Assembly: GCA_000433735.1 (NCBI GenBank)
Contig: HF998306.1
Location: forward strand, 1 to 19,823
Direction of reading: 5' to 3'
Source: Clostridium sp. CAG:167
GTDB lineage: Bacteria > Bacillota > Clostridia > Lachnospirales > Lachnospiraceae
Length of the DNA stretch: 19,823 nucleotides
Shown here: positions 5,214 through 14,022 of the stretch, in pieces
How positions within the stretch are numbered: position 1 is the stretch's first letter
Layout of the letters: every line of letters starts with the position of its first letter
The notes under the pieces: generated by a model
Seen by the model: only the letters and a program-made list of their open reading frames with translations
The model's database searches: none
Told to the model about the DNA's origin: nothing
Position numbers and translations under genes: made by a program

Positions 5214-7466
5214 ATGAACAACAAAACAAAAGGTGCTTTACAGATTTTGTTGGTTGTAGTCCTGATTGCTGCGTTCGCATATGTGGCGGTAGCAGGAATT
5301 GGCGGCGCACACAAGGGTAAGGCGCAGAACATCCGCTTAGGTTTGGATCTGAAGGGTGGCGTAAGTGTCACTTATCAGGCGAATAAAGCAAATCCGACGG
5401 ATCAGGAAATGGACGACACAGTATATAAAATGCAGAAGCGTGTTGAAGATGTCAGCACAGAGGCTGCTGTTTATAAAGAAGGATCCAATCGTATCACGAT
5501 TGATATCCCAGGTGTTAGTAATTCCGCAGAGATCCTTAAAAAACTTGGTAACGCAGGATCTCTTCAGTTTATCATGTACAGTGATCTGAAAGCAAAAGAC
5601 GGCGGCACATCACCGGCGGAAGGTGATGAGGTTACCTTTGATAAGAAGAATGTCAAATTAGACGGCTCTATGATCAAAGAAGCCAAGGCTACTACCGAGC
5701 AGGATCAGAGTACCGGAGCGACCGAGAATGTCGTAGAAGTTACATTCAACTCCAAAGGTTCTAAGAAATTTGGGGAGATTACAGAGGCGAATGTAGGAAG
5801 CCAGATGGCTATCGTGTACGATAACAAACTGGTATCTGCACCAACAATTAAAAGTGCTATCACAGAAGGCAAATGTACTATTTCCGGTGGCTTTGAGAAA
5901 TTCTCAGAGGCAGAGGAACTGGCATCTACTCTTCGTATCGGTGCCCTTCCACTGGAACTGACCAATATCCATGACAATGTAGTAGGTGCTACTCTTGGTA
6001 GCGAAGCCCTGAGAACCAGTTTGATCGCCGGTGTGATCGGTCTGATCTTAGTCATCCTGTTTATGATCGTTATGTATCGTCTGCCGGGTGTGGCTTCTTC
6101 CATCGCATTGATCTTCTATGTAGGAGCAATGCTTCTGATCCTCAACGGATTGAATGTAACACTGACCCTGCCGGGTATCGCAGGTATCGTGCTGAGTATC
6201 GGTATGGCGGTAGATGCTAACTGTATCATCTTTACCCGTATCCGAGAAGAACTGGCAAGTGGAAAGACAGTAGCATCTTCTATCAAGATCGGTTTTTCCA
6301 AGGCGTTGTCTGCTATTATTGATGGTAATATCACTACTTTGATCGCAGCATTCGTGTTGTATCTGAAAGGTTCCGGTACCGTAAAAGGTTTTGCACAGAC
6401 ACTGGCGATCGGTATTATCCTTTCCATGTTTACAGCTCTTGTTATTACCAGACTAGTAATGGATGCCTTTACTTCTCTGGGACTGACAGATCTGAAACTG
6501 TATGGTACACAGAAGAGCAGAAAACCAATCGACTTTATCGGAAACTGGAAGAAATATGTGATCATTTCCGGTGCCGTATTTGTAATCTGTATTGTTGGTA
6601 TTGTTGTAAATGTGAATAAAGGTTCCATGCTGAACTATAGTCTGGACTTTGTAGGTGGTACATCTACTTCTGTATCTCTTCCGGAGAACAAAGCAATTAC
6701 AGATGCAGATAAAGACACTGCATTGAAAGTTGTAAAAGATAACACAGGAATGGAAGGCGAGCTTTCTACTTCAGATGATAACGGCGTGAAGAAGATTACG
6801 ATCCGTACAACCAGTCAGACCGAAGATCAGGCAGCTAAGACAAGATCCGAACTGGCAAAAGCATTTTCTGTTGATGAGAAGAAAGTAGAGTCTGAGACCA
6901 TCAGTGCTTCCGTCAGCAGCGAGATGAAGACCGATGCAGTTGTTGCTACCATCATTGCAGCGATCTGTATGCTGATCTACATCTGGATCCGTTTCCGCAA
7001 CCTGAGTACAGGTGTCAGCTCCGTATTGGCACTGGTACATGATATCATCGTAGTGTTCACGGTTTATGTGGTAGCAAGTTCATACATTCAGGTAGGAAGT
7101 ACATTTATTGCATGTATGCTGACCATCGTGGGTTATTCCATCAACGATACCATCGTTGTATTTGACCGTATCCGTGAGAATAAAAAGAAAGCATCTGCCC
7201 GTACACCACTGGCAGAGACTATCAACAAGAGTATTACAGAGACATTGTCTCGTTCCATCAATACTTCTGTAACAACATTCATTATGGTATTTGTACTGGC
7301 TATCCTGGGAGTAAACTCCGTTCGTCAGTTTGCGATTCCGATGATCGTAGGTATTATTTCCGGATGTTATTCTTCTGTATGTGTAGCATCACCACTGTGG
7401 TATGTGCTCTCAGGAAAGGGAGAAAAGAAAGCCCAGAAAGGCGCTACCTATTCTAAAAAGAAATAA
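5214..7466 (+). CDS. secDF: Protein translocase subunit SecDF (fused)
   Basis: This 750-residue membrane protein fuses SecD and SecF, the proton-driven accessory part of the Sec translocon that pulls exported proteins across the membrane. The SecD half has an N-terminal membrane segment (about 8-30), the LGLDLKGGV motif (42-50), a large extracytoplasmic P1-type domain to about residue 260, and five membrane helices containing VDANCIIFTRIREE. The SecF half starts near residue 440 with its own first helix, LDFVGGT (about 476-482), a smaller external domain and a helix bundle with NDTIVVFDRIREN. The tail is Lys-rich. Fusion of SecD and SecF is common in Firmicutes. An AAGGAG lies upstream of the ATG. 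It heads a two-gene unit with the downstream DUF6273-like protein. Confidence 0.95.
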   Translation: MNNKTKGALQILLVVVLIAAFAYVAVAGIGGAHKGKAQNIRLGLDLKGGVSVTYQANKANPTDQEMDDTVYKMQKRVEDVSTEAAVYKEGSNRITIDIPGVSNSAEILKKLGNAGSLQFIMYSDLKAKDGGTSPAEGDEVTFDKKNVKLDGSMIKEAKATTEQDQSTGATENVVEVTFNSKGSKKFGEITEANVGSQMAIVYDNKLVSAPTIKSAITEGKCTISGGFEKFSEAEELASTLRIGALPLELTNIHDNVVGATLGSEALRTSLIAGVIGLILVILFMIVMYRLPGVASSIALIFYVGAMLLILNGLNVTLTLPGIAGIVLSIGMAVDANCIIFTRIREELASGKTVASSIKIGFSKALSAIIDGNITTLIAAFVLYLKGSGTVKGFAQTLAIGIILSMFTALVITRLVMDAFTSLGLTDLKLYGTQKSRKPIDFIGNWKKYVIISGAVFVICIVGIVVNVNKGSMLNYSLDFVGGTSTSVSLPENKAITDADKDTALKVVKDNTGMEGELSTSDDNGVKKITIRTTSQTEDQAAKTRSELAKAFSVDEKKVESETISASVSSEMKTDAVVATIIAAICMLIYIWIRFRNLSTGVSSVLALVHDIIVVFTVYVVASSYIQVGSTFIACMLTIVGYSINDTIVVFDRIRENKKKASARTPLAETINKSITETLSRSINTSVTTFIMVFVLAILGVNSVRQFAIPMIVGIISGCYSSVCVASPLWYVLSGKGEKKAQKGATYSKKK

Positions 7467-7502
7467 TAACATGATATAAAATGCCAAGGAGGACTTTGAA
7501 TC

Positions 7503-8669
7503 ATGGCAAAAGCGCCGGCAAAGAAAAAGAAAAAAGAAGTTGTGCTGACTCCGGCAGAGAAGTTTCAGCAGTATAAAACTTTGATGAGAGCAACCCGCTG
7601 TATCATCAAAGTGACAGATGAATATAAGATTTTCGTCAGACTTGCGAAAGATTTCGAACAGCTGTATCAAGAGGGCCAGGCAGATCCATTTGAGGGTCTC
7701 GAAGAGTGTCCCGAACTAAGCAGACAGTGCCGGGAAAAGGCAGAAGCGCTGAAGGCGAAACTTCCGAGTGAGGAAGAGGGCAGTTCTCAGACTGTGACTA
7801 CAACGGCGAAAGAACGGGAAGAGAGGGCCAAAGAGGCCGGCCGCAAAAAGAAGATCAGTAAGACGAAGGTGGCAGTGATCGCTGCCTTTGTCCTGGTGAT
7901 CGCGCTGGCGGTCAGTTATAAAGTGACGCCTACCCGCTACCTGATCGCAGGAGCCGAGCGTGTAGTCGGGCTGAACAAATATGCGATGGAGTCCTATGGC
8001 AAATTAGGCGATTATAAAGACAGTCAGGAAAAGATGAAAGAGGCCCGTTACGCCTACGCGGATTCGCTGGGAGATGACCAGATGGAGCAGGCAAGATACT
8101 TGTTTGGACTGTTGGCGAAGAAAGGCTATAAAGACAGTGACGCCAGAGAACTGGCCATCGAGAAGGCTTTGATTGAGAAAGCAGAGCCCGGCAAGACCGT
8201 TCATTTTGGCAAAGATTCCTGGATCCTTTTGGAGAAAAAGGACGGAGAGGCCAGGCTGGCCAGAAAGACGGGACTGGAAGCCGCCGTTTTTCATGATACA
8301 GATGAAGCAGTCACATGGGAAACCTGTGATCTGAGAGCGTATCTCAATGGAACCTATCTGCAGGAAGAGTTTACGGAAGCAGAGAGGCAGGATATGGCCC
8401 AGATGTCTTTGGAAAATCCTGACAATGAGAAGTACAAAACAAAAGGTGGCATTGCCACCAAAGATTATGTTTGTATTTTTGATACGATAGAGTATGAAAA
8501 ATACCGGGATATCTTGAAAGGCAAGGCGAACTGCCTGCGTTTGAGAACACCGGGGAACAAACCAAATACGACGGTCTGCACATCTTACCAGAAGGAACTG
8601 ATCCTTTACGGTATTCCGGTAGATGATCCGGGAGTGTGTGTGAGACCAGTCATTCTGGTGAAATACTAG
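7503..8669 (+). CDS. Single-pass membrane protein with C-terminal DUF6273-like domain
   Basis: This 388-residue protein has no firm function. The N-terminus is Lys-rich (residues 1-12), followed by a helical, charged cytoplasmic part with Cys residues. One transmembrane segment lies at about 122-139, after an Arg/Lys cluster. Two short Tyr/Asp-rich helical repeats follow (YGKLGDYKDSQEKMKEARYAY and KKGYKDSDARELAIEKA), of the kind often found before DUF6273 domains. The C-terminal third (about 230-388) matches the DUF6273 pattern: TWETCDLRAYLNGTYL, a central acidic segment, LRLRTPG and a terminal GVCVRPVILV. The domain would be outside the cell. AGGAGG precedes the ATG by about 10 bases, and the gene starts 36 bases after secDF, so the two are probably cotranscribed. 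A link to export or envelope processes is inferred from position only. Confidence 0.75.
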   Translation: MAKAPAKKKKKEVVLTPAEKFQQYKTLMRATRCIIKVTDEYKIFVRLAKDFEQLYQEGQADPFEGLEECPELSRQCREKAEALKAKLPSEEEGSSQTVTTTAKEREERAKEAGRKKKISKTKVAVIAAFVLVIALAVSYKVTPTRYLIAGAERVVGLNKYAMESYGKLGDYKDSQEKMKEARYAYADSLGDDQMEQARYLFGLLAKKGYKDSDARELAIEKALIEKAEPGKTVHFGKDSWILLEKKDGEARLARKTGLEAAVFHDTDEAVTWETCDLRAYLNGTYLQEEFTEAERQDMAQMSLENPDNEKYKTKGGIATKDYVCIFDTIEYEKYRDILKGKANCLRLRTPGNKPNTTVCTSYQKELILYGIPVDDPGVCVRPVILVKY

Positions 8670-8677
8670 AAGAAATG

Positions 8678-9313
8678 TTATGAGAGGTACCATAGAACGG
8701 CTATGGTACCTTTTTTTACATGGATAAAAGCTTTTTTGCCTGTGAATTCGTTGCTGACGCCCAGAGGAAAATCATGACTCAGTGTCACATTGTCTACCTC
8801 GTATTTCAGTCCCTTAATGATCACATCTTCGGAAATGTCGCTTAGAGAAAAGACAGATACCAGTGTTCCCGGTTCATTTTCTTCCAAATCTTTAGAAAAA
8901 GAAATAGTGCCGTCTGTTACAACCTGGATGCCGTAATTTTCGCCCCAGAGGATACCCTGGGCACCGCGCCTGGACAGGTAGGTCAGTGCCTGAAGATTTG
9001 CAAGAGTGTGATCCAGACGGCCTCCTGATCCGCCGTAAATGCGAAATTCTGTATAGCCTCGTTCCAGACCCAGTTTGAGAGCCAGCATCATGTCGGTATC
9101 ATCTTTTTCCTTTGGATAACGAAGAGAATCCGAAGGAAGATCATAGGAGATAACAGAATCGAAATCGCCCAGAACCACATCGGCACGAAGCCCCAGGTCG
9201 TTCAGATAATCGAAGCCCGCATCGGCAGCCATCACCAGATCTTCCTTTTCAAAGGTAATGGTGCAGTCGGTACGTTCTCCGCCGCCAAATACATAGCAGA
9301 TTCCTGTACCCAT
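8678..9313 (-). CDS. Thiamine pyrophosphokinase
   Basis: This 211-residue enzyme transfers pyrophosphate from ATP to thiamine, giving thiamine diphosphate, in the cytoplasm. Family motifs are clear: GDFDS (49-53), YPKEKDDTDMMLAL with the metal-binding Asp residues (66-79), and GGSGGRLDHTLANLQ (94-108). The C-terminal beta domain, with GVSNEF and a final hydrophobic strand, binds thiamine. In Bacillus this gene follows rsgA and rpe; here it follows an Mrp/NBP35 ATPase, with one base between stop and start, and its ribosome site (AGAGAGG) lies in the end of that gene. The last ten or so codons also form the terminator hairpin of the convergent operon, so the final residues (GTIAVLWYLS) are constrained by two functions. 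No TPP riboswitch is visible upstream. Confidence 0.92.
   Translation of the reverse strand: MGTGICYVFGGGERTDCTITFEKEDLVMAADAGFDYLNDLGLRADVVLGDFDSVISYDLPSDSLRYPKEKDDTDMMLALKLGLERGYTEFRIYGGSGGRLDHTLANLQALTYLSRRGAQGILWGENYGIQVVTDGTISFSKDLEENEPGTLVSVFSLSDISEDVIIKGLKYEVDNVTLSHDFPLGVSNEFTGKKAFIHVKKGTIAVLWYLS
8685..8717 (+). terminator. Intrinsic terminator of the secDF operon
   Basis: A perfect 10-base stem, GGTACCATAG (8686-8695) and CTATGGTACC (8701-8710), with an AACGG loop, is followed by seven T (8711-8717). It ends plus-strand transcription after the DUF6273-like gene. It lies inside the last codons of the convergent thiamine pyrophosphokinase gene. On the minus strand no T-run follows, so it acts in one direction only. 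Confidence 0.9.
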
Positions 9314-9314
9314 A

Positions 9315-10148
9315 TTATGCGTCCTCTCTTTCTAAAATACGGCAGGCATTGTCCATAAAAGAAGCGTCCAGAGATTCTACCTGTCCGTTGTCGCAGGCAG
9401 AGGCAAGTTCCGGCTGGATCGGAATCTGGGCAAGGACCGGTACTTTGTGCTTTGTGGCAGTTTCTTCTACCTTGCTTTCGCCGAATACAAAGATTTTTTT
9501 GCCACAGTCAGGGCAGAGAGCGTAACTCATATTTTCCACAATGCCGTATACCGGAATGTTCATCAGAGAAGCCATATTTACGGCTTTTTCCACGATCATG
9601 GATACCAGCTGCTGGGGACTGGTTACTACGATGATACCATCCACTGTAATGCTCTGGAATACCGTAAGAGGTACATCGCCGGTGCCGGGAGGCATATCTA
9701 CAAGGAGATAGTCAAGCTCCCCCCAGGCTACTTCGGTATAGAATTGCTTAACCGTGCCGGCGATGATGGGACCGCGCCAGATCACCGGATCCGATTCGTT
9801 TTCCAAAAGCAGATTGATGGACATAACAGGGATGTGCAGCTCTTTGGAATAGACAGGAAACATCACTTCATCGTTGCTTGTGGCTTTTTCCGTGAGACCA
9901 AATGCGGCAGGGATGGAAGGGCCGGTAATATCCGCATCCAGGATACCGACTTTATATCCTTTTTTTGCCAGGGAAACGGCCAGGAGATCCGTAACCATAG
10001 ATTTGCCGACACCGCCTTTGCCGCTGACAACGCCTATGATCTTACCAATTTTAGTTCCTTTATAGGGAGTGGCCACCAGACTTTCCGGGGAACGGGATCC
10101 ACAGTTCTGGCCACAGCTGTTACAATCGTGAGTACATTCTTCACTCAT
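9315..10148 (-). CDS. Mrp/NBP35-type Fe-S cluster carrier ATPase
   Basis: This 277-residue P-loop ATPase of the ParA/MinD superfamily binds and transfers iron-sulfur clusters. It shows an N-terminal cysteine cluster (C5, C9, C12, C16) like that of NBP35, a deviant Walker A motif GKGGVGKS (43-50), DADITGPSIP (71-80), DMPPGTGD (151-158), and the C-P-D-C pair (C212, C215) that bridges the cluster at the dimer interface. The N-terminal DUF59 domain of longer Mrp proteins is absent. GGAGG lies about 9 bases before the ATG. It is followed after one base by thiamine pyrophosphokinase, probably as an operon. A minus-strand TTGACA at 10248-10243 may serve as -35, but the -10 is poor. The role in assembling Fe-S enzymes is family knowledge. 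Confidence 0.92.
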   Translation of the reverse strand: MSEECTHDCNSCGQNCGSRSPESLVATPYKGTKIGKIIGVVSGKGGVGKSMVTDLLAVSLAKKGYKVGILDADITGPSIPAAFGLTEKATSNDEVMFPVYSKELHIPVMSINLLLENESDPVIWRGPIIAGTVKQFYTEVAWGELDYLLVDMPPGTGDVPLTVFQSITVDGIIVVTSPQQLVSMIVEKAVNMASLMNIPVYGIVENMSYALCPDCGKKIFVFGESKVEETATKHKVPVLAQIPIQPELASACDNGQVESLDASFMDNACRILEREDA

Positions 10149-10218
10149 GGTATAAACCTCCAGTCTGAAACAGCAAAAGGGCTGCTTCGTACAATAGTAT
10201 AAATTGATTCTATGAATT

Positions 10219-10248
10219 ACTCTATTACGAAAGACTATCTTTTGTCAA
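10219..10248 (-). promoter_or_regulatory. Possible promoter of the Mrp-thiamine pyrophosphokinase pair
   Basis: A perfect TTGACA (10248-10243) lies upstream on the minus strand. The best -10 candidate at 18 bases is TAGAGT (10224-10219), which is weak. The pair still needs a promoter in this 187-base divergent gap. Confidence 0.35.
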
Positions 10249-10266
10249 GAATCTTTCCGGGTATTC

Positions 10267-10295
10267 TTGCATGAACCCACCCCATATGATAAGAT
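10267..10295 (+). promoter_or_regulatory. Promoter of the hprK-murB-whiA operon
   Basis: TTGCAT (10267-10272), a 17-base spacer and TAAGAT (10290-10295) form a plausible sigma-A promoter 41 bases before the hprK start. It is followed by an AT-rich stretch and an AGGAGGG ribosome site. No other promoter of similar quality was noticed between here and the terminator at 15214. Confidence 0.6.
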
Positions 10296-10335
10296 AAAAT
10301 TATATTATTGATACATAAAACAGGAGGGCTTATGT

Positions 10336-11265
10336 ATGTATACAGTTTCGTTGAATGAATTTATCAAGAAGATGAAGGTAGTCAATCTGACACCGGAAGT
10401 AGACATTGAAAATATAGAGATCACCCAGACGGACACCAACCGTCCGGCCCTGCAGCTGGCAGATTTTTTTGATTATTTTGACAACCATCGTGTCCAGATC
10501 ATCGGACAGGTGGAATATACTTATATGGAAAAGATCGGTGTAGAGAAAAGTGCCCAGATGCTGGGAAAGATCATGTCCTATAAAGTGCCATGTATTGTAT
10601 TCTGCAGGGATCTTCCGGTAGCAGAAGAGTACAAAAAAGTATCGAAAGAAATGGGAATCCCGATCCTGCGCAGTGACAAAGATACTTCCTCTTTTTCTGC
10701 AGAGTGTACCCGCTGGCTGAAGGTGAAACTGGCACCTCGCATCAGCATCCACGGCGTGCTGGTAGACATTTACGGTGAAGGTGTACTGATCACCGGTGAA
10801 AGCGGTATCGGTAAAAGTGAGGTGGCCCTGGAGCTGATCCACAGAGGACACCGCCTTGTATCAGATGATGTAGTAGAGATTAAGAAAATTTCCGATGCAG
10901 AGTTGATTGGTTCAGCACCGGAGATTACCAGACACTTTATTGAACTGAGAGGAATCGGTATCATTGACGCCAAAACATTGTTTGGTGTAGAAAGTGTTAA
11001 AAATAACCAGAAGATCGATCTGGTCATCAAACTGGAAGAGTGGAACAAAGATCAGGAATACGACCGTATGGGACTGGAAGAGACTTATATTGAGTATCTT
11101 GGCAACAAGGTTGTGTGCCACCAGATCCCGATCCGTCCGGGACGAAATGTAGCCATCATCTGTGAGTCCGCAGCCGTCAACTATCGACAGAAAAAGATGG
11201 GATACAACGCGGCCAGAGAACTGTACAATCGTGTTACAAGTAATCTGACCAATTCCCAGCAGTGA
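10336..11265 (+). CDS. hprK: HPr kinase/phosphorylase
   Basis: This 309-residue bifunctional enzyme phosphorylates, or dephosphorylates, the regulatory serine (Ser46) of HPr and Crh, which then act with CcpA in carbon catabolite control. The N-terminal domain (1-130) precedes a kinase core with the catalytic His in IHGVLVDIYG (H139), Walker A GESGIGKS (154-161), the Asp pair in LVSDDVVE (177-178), the family signature ELRGIGI (203-209) and the C-terminal RPGRN motif. I chose the ATG at 10336 because AGGAGGG lies 7 bases upstream; the ATG at 10332 is out of frame. It is the first gene of a six-gene operon whose last gene encodes a Crh-like substrate with a retained target serine, which makes a substrate link plausible. 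Confidence 0.95.
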   Translation: MYTVSLNEFIKKMKVVNLTPEVDIENIEITQTDTNRPALQLADFFDYFDNHRVQIIGQVEYTYMEKIGVEKSAQMLGKIMSYKVPCIVFCRDLPVAEEYKKVSKEMGIPILRSDKDTSSFSAECTRWLKVKLAPRISIHGVLVDIYGEGVLITGESGIGKSEVALELIHRGHRLVSDDVVEIKKISDAELIGSAPEITRHFIELRGIGIIDAKTLFGVESVKNNQKIDLVIKLEEWNKDQEYDRMGLEETYIEYLGNKVVCHQIPIRPGRNVAIICESAAVNYRQKKMGYNAARELYNRVTSNLTNSQQ

Positions 11266-11276
11266 GGTGAAAGGGT

Positions 11277-12206
11277 ATGAGTAATTTTTATGCAGGTGTG
11301 GATGTAGGTGCCACCACTGTAAAGATCGGAACTTTTTCTGACAAGGGAGAACTGATCGAGAAGTGGGAGATCCCTACGAGAAAAGAAGAGCAGGGTGCCC
11401 ACATCCTACAGGATATTGTGGACAGTCTGGAAGCCAAAAGAGAAAAATGTCAGGGGAATATACTTGGTATCGGCATGGGAATCCCGGGTCCGGTTACGGA
11501 TGACGGGGTGGTGCACCGGTGTACTAATTTTGGCTGGGGTGTTTTTTCTGTAAAAGAAAAAGTGATAGAAATGACCGGCGTGGGAAGAGTGCGAATTAGT
11601 AATGATGCCAATATAGCAGCCTTGGGAGAAATGTGGAAAGGTGGCGGAAGAGGCCACGACAGCATTGTGATGGTGACCCTGGGAACCGGCGTAGGAGGCG
11701 GTATTATCCAGAAGGGCCGTGTGCTTATGGGAAGCAGCGGAGCCGGAGGAGAGATCGGCCATATAAAAGTAGAGTTTGACCACCCGGCACCTTGCGGATG
11801 CGGCAACAGTGGCTGTGTGGAGCAGTATGCATCTGCTACCGGCGTGGTGCGTATGGCGAAAGAAAGCATGGAACCAGATTCCGTGCTGGCGCAGAAGGCA
11901 GAAACGCTGACGGCGAAAGATGTGTTTGATGCGGCCAAAGCAGGGGATACTTATGGATGCAAGGTGGTAGACCGGTTTGGACGATATCTTGGCATAGCAC
12001 TCAGCAATGTAGCCCAGGTAGTGGATCCGGAGGCCTTTGTAATCGGCGGCGGTGTATCTGCCGCAGGACAGATCATATTGGATTCCGTGGAAAAATATTA
12101 CAATGAGTATTCTATGTTTGCGTTGAAAAACAAGGAATTTCATTTGGCAGAACTTGGGAATGATGCCGGTATTTATGGTGCAGTAAGAATGGTTATGTTC
12201 CAGTAG
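11277..12206 (+). CDS. ROK-family glucokinase
   Basis: This 309-residue cytoplasmic sugar kinase phosphorylates glucose to glucose 6-phosphate with ATP. It shows the phosphate-binding DVGATTVKIG (9-18), the catalytic Asp in SNDAN (D110), a second phosphate loop LGTGVGGG (135-142), EIGHIKV (159-165) with the zinc-ligand His, and the ROK zinc site CGCGNSGC (C173, C175, C180). There is no N-terminal helix-turn-helix, so it is a kinase and not a ROK repressor. The EIGH-CGCG arrangement fits glucokinase more than N-acetylmannosamine or fructose kinases, but the substrate cannot be fixed from motifs. It follows hprK by 11 bases, with a GAGG-like ribosome site at the hprK stop. Co-transcription puts glucose phosphorylation and its regulatory kinase in one unit. 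Confidence 0.92.
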   Translation: MSNFYAGVDVGATTVKIGTFSDKGELIEKWEIPTRKEEQGAHILQDIVDSLEAKREKCQGNILGIGMGIPGPVTDDGVVHRCTNFGWGVFSVKEKVIEMTGVGRVRISNDANIAALGEMWKGGGRGHDSIVMVTLGTGVGGGIIQKGRVLMGSSGAGGEIGHIKVEFDHPAPCGCGNSGCVEQYASATGVVRMAKESMEPDSVLAQKAETLTAKDVFDAAKAGDTYGCKVVDRFGRYLGIALSNVAQVVDPEAFVIGGGVSAAGQIILDSVEKYYNEYSMFALKNKEFHLAELGNDAGIYGAVRMVMFQ

Positions 12207-12231
12207 GAACAAAAATCGGATTGGAGGACAC

Positions 12232-13107
12232 ATGACAGAGCAGACAATGGAGCCTTTGGCAAAACACACAACATTTCGGATTGGGGGACCGGCGGATTAT
12301 TATCTGATCCCCGAAAGCCGTCATGAGGTAAGAGAAGCCGTATTGTATGCCAAGGAGAAAAAACTGCCATTTTATATATTAGGAAAGGGAAGTAATGTAT
12401 TGTTTTCGGACGAAGGGTTCCGAGGCGTTGTGATCGAAGTCGGAAAAGGAATGTCGGGAATCGCGCTGGAGAGAGCCGGTGTGGTGCGGGTACAGGCAGG
12501 TACCAGCATGAGCGCCATGGCTGCCAAAATGGCAGAATGGGGACTGGCTGGGTTTGAGTTCGCAGCCGGGATCCCGGGAACACTGGGAGGTGGCATTGCG
12601 ATGAATGCAGGTGCCTATAATGGCGAGATCAAAGACTGTATTCTCACGGCTACGGTGTTAGACCAGAGCGGCAGAGTCCGCATTTTGAAGGCAGATGAAC
12701 TGGAACTGGGGTACCGTACCAGCATTATCCAGAAAGAAGAATATATTGTGCTGGAGGCAGAATTTTACTTTGAATCAGGAAATCCGGAAGGCATCAAGGC
12801 CCATATGAGAGATCTGAACAGCCGGCGCAGAGATAAACAGCCGCTGGAATTCCCAAGCGCAGGCAGTACATTTAAACGTCCGGAAGGGCATTATGCCGGC
12901 AAACTCATTGAAGATGCAGGATTGAAGGGGTACCGGGTAGGAGATGCCCAGGTGTCGGAAAAACATTGCGGATTCGTGGTAAACAGAGGCGAGGCGACAG
13001 CAGAAGATGTAAAGAAACTAATCCGGGATGTACAGGACAAAGTATGGGATGAATTTCAGGTAAAACTGGAACCGGAGGTAAGGATCATTCCGGAAAACGG
13101 ACTATAA
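12232..13107 (+). CDS. murB: UDP-N-acetylenolpyruvoylglucosamine reductase
   Basis: This 291-residue FAD- and NADPH-dependent enzyme reduces the enolpyruvyl group of UDP-GlcNAc to make UDP-MurNAc, the second step of peptidoglycan precursor synthesis. Visible motifs are NTTF-like KHTTFRIGGPA (11-21), the FAD-binding GKGSNVLFSD (51-60), GIPGTLGGGIAMNAGAYN (113-130), YRTS (161-164), and the active-site serine region SAGSTFKRP (209-217) with the C-terminal catalytic Glu in LEPEVR (279-284). Lack of the extra type I C-terminal domain makes it a type II MurB. The ATG is preceded by TGGAGGA. It sits 25 bases after the glucokinase and 21 bases before rapZ, so it belongs to the same operon. Confidence 0.95.
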   Translation: MTEQTMEPLAKHTTFRIGGPADYYLIPESRHEVREAVLYAKEKKLPFYILGKGSNVLFSDEGFRGVVIEVGKGMSGIALERAGVVRVQAGTSMSAMAAKMAEWGLAGFEFAAGIPGTLGGGIAMNAGAYNGEIKDCILTATVLDQSGRVRILKADELELGYRTSIIQKEEYIVLEAEFYFESGNPEGIKAHMRDLNSRRRDKQPLEFPSAGSTFKRPEGHYAGKLIEDAGLKGYRVGDAQVSEKHCGFVVNRGEATAEDVKKLIRDVQDKVWDEFQVKLEPEVRIIPENGL

Positions 13108-13128
13108 GGAAGAAAGGCTAGTGGTAGA

Positions 13129-14022
13129 ATGAGATTTGTGATTGTGACAGGCATGAGTGGTGCCGGTAAAAGTTCAGCGATGAAAATACTGGAGGATGAT
13201 GGTTTTTTCTGCGTGGATAATCTTCCGGTATCCCTTCTGGCTACTTTTATAGAACTGACAGAGGGCTCCAGTGAACCATTGGAAAGAGTGGCGCTGGGAC
13301 TGGATATCCGGGCAGGTCACAATTCTCTGGCGGAAGCCGCTCCGGTGATCGAGTCCTTGAAAAAGGAAGGCTATACGCTGGAGATCCTTTTTATGGAAGC
13401 AGAGACCAAAGTCCTTGTGAAACGGTACAAGGAAACCAGGAGAATGCATCCTCTGGCCAAAGGCGGACGGATGGCAGCAGCTATTGAGGAAGAGAGAGAA
13501 TGTCTGAAAGACCTGAAAAAACAGGCTGATTATATTATAGACACCACCACTCTTCTGATCCGTGAACTGAAGCAGGAACTGGACCGGATCTTTGTACAGA
13601 ATGAGGATTTTTGCAACTTTTACCTGACCTTTGTATCTTTTGGGTTTAAGTATGGTATCCCGGCAGATGCAGACCTTGTTTTTGATGTCCGTTTTCTGCC
13701 AAATCCCTTTTATGTAGATTCGCTGAAGCCGCTGACAGGAAACGACGAGGCGGTGTACGACTATGTCATGAGTACAGACAAGGCAAAGACATTTTTGGAA
13801 AAATTAAAGGACATGCTGTCGTTTCTGATACCAAATTACATGATAGAAGGAAAAACCCAGTTAGTTATCGCCATTGGCTGCACCGGGGGCAAACATCGCT
13901 CGGTAAGCCTGACCAATGCAATTTACCGGGAATTTGAAAACACGGAATACGGATGCAAAAAGGAACATAGAGATATTGAAAAGGATCGGTTGAGAAATAT
14001 ATGTCGTTCGCCAGAAAAGTAA
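13129..14022 (+). CDS. rapZ: RapZ/YvcJ family nucleotide-binding protein
   Basis: This 297-residue P-loop protein belongs to the RapZ (YvcJ) family. In E. coli it is an RNA-binding adaptor sensing glucosamine 6-phosphate; in Gram-positives it hydrolyses nucleotides and its role is less clear. Walker A is GMSGAGKSSA (8-17), followed by FFCVDNLP. The C-terminal domain has AIGCTGGKHRSV (about 246-258) and ends with HRDIEKDR, as usual. The ribosome site is a weak purine run (GGAAGAAAGG). The end overlaps the whiA start by 22 bases. In Bacillus, yvcK (glmR) lies between these two genes; here it is missing. The neighbours murB and whiA suggest a link to envelope growth. Confidence 0.93.
   Translation: MRFVIVTGMSGAGKSSAMKILEDDGFFCVDNLPVSLLATFIELTEGSSEPLERVALGLDIRAGHNSLAEAAPVIESLKKEGYTLEILFMEAETKVLVKRYKETRRMHPLAKGGRMAAAIEEERECLKDLKKQADYIIDTTTLLIRELKQELDRIFVQNEDFCNFYLTFVSFGFKYGIPADADLVFDVRFLPNPFYVDSLKPLTGNDEAVYDYVMSTDKAKTFLEKLKDMLSFLIPNYMIEGKTQLVIAIGCTGGKHRSVSLTNAIYREFENTEYGCKKEHRDIEKDRLRNICRSPEK

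Noticed and set aside
10149..10335. A TPP riboswitch or other riboswitch upstream of the Mrp-thiamine pyrophosphokinase pair.
   Set aside because: No THI-box core (CUGAGA...) or other riboswitch core could be found on the minus strand in this short gap.
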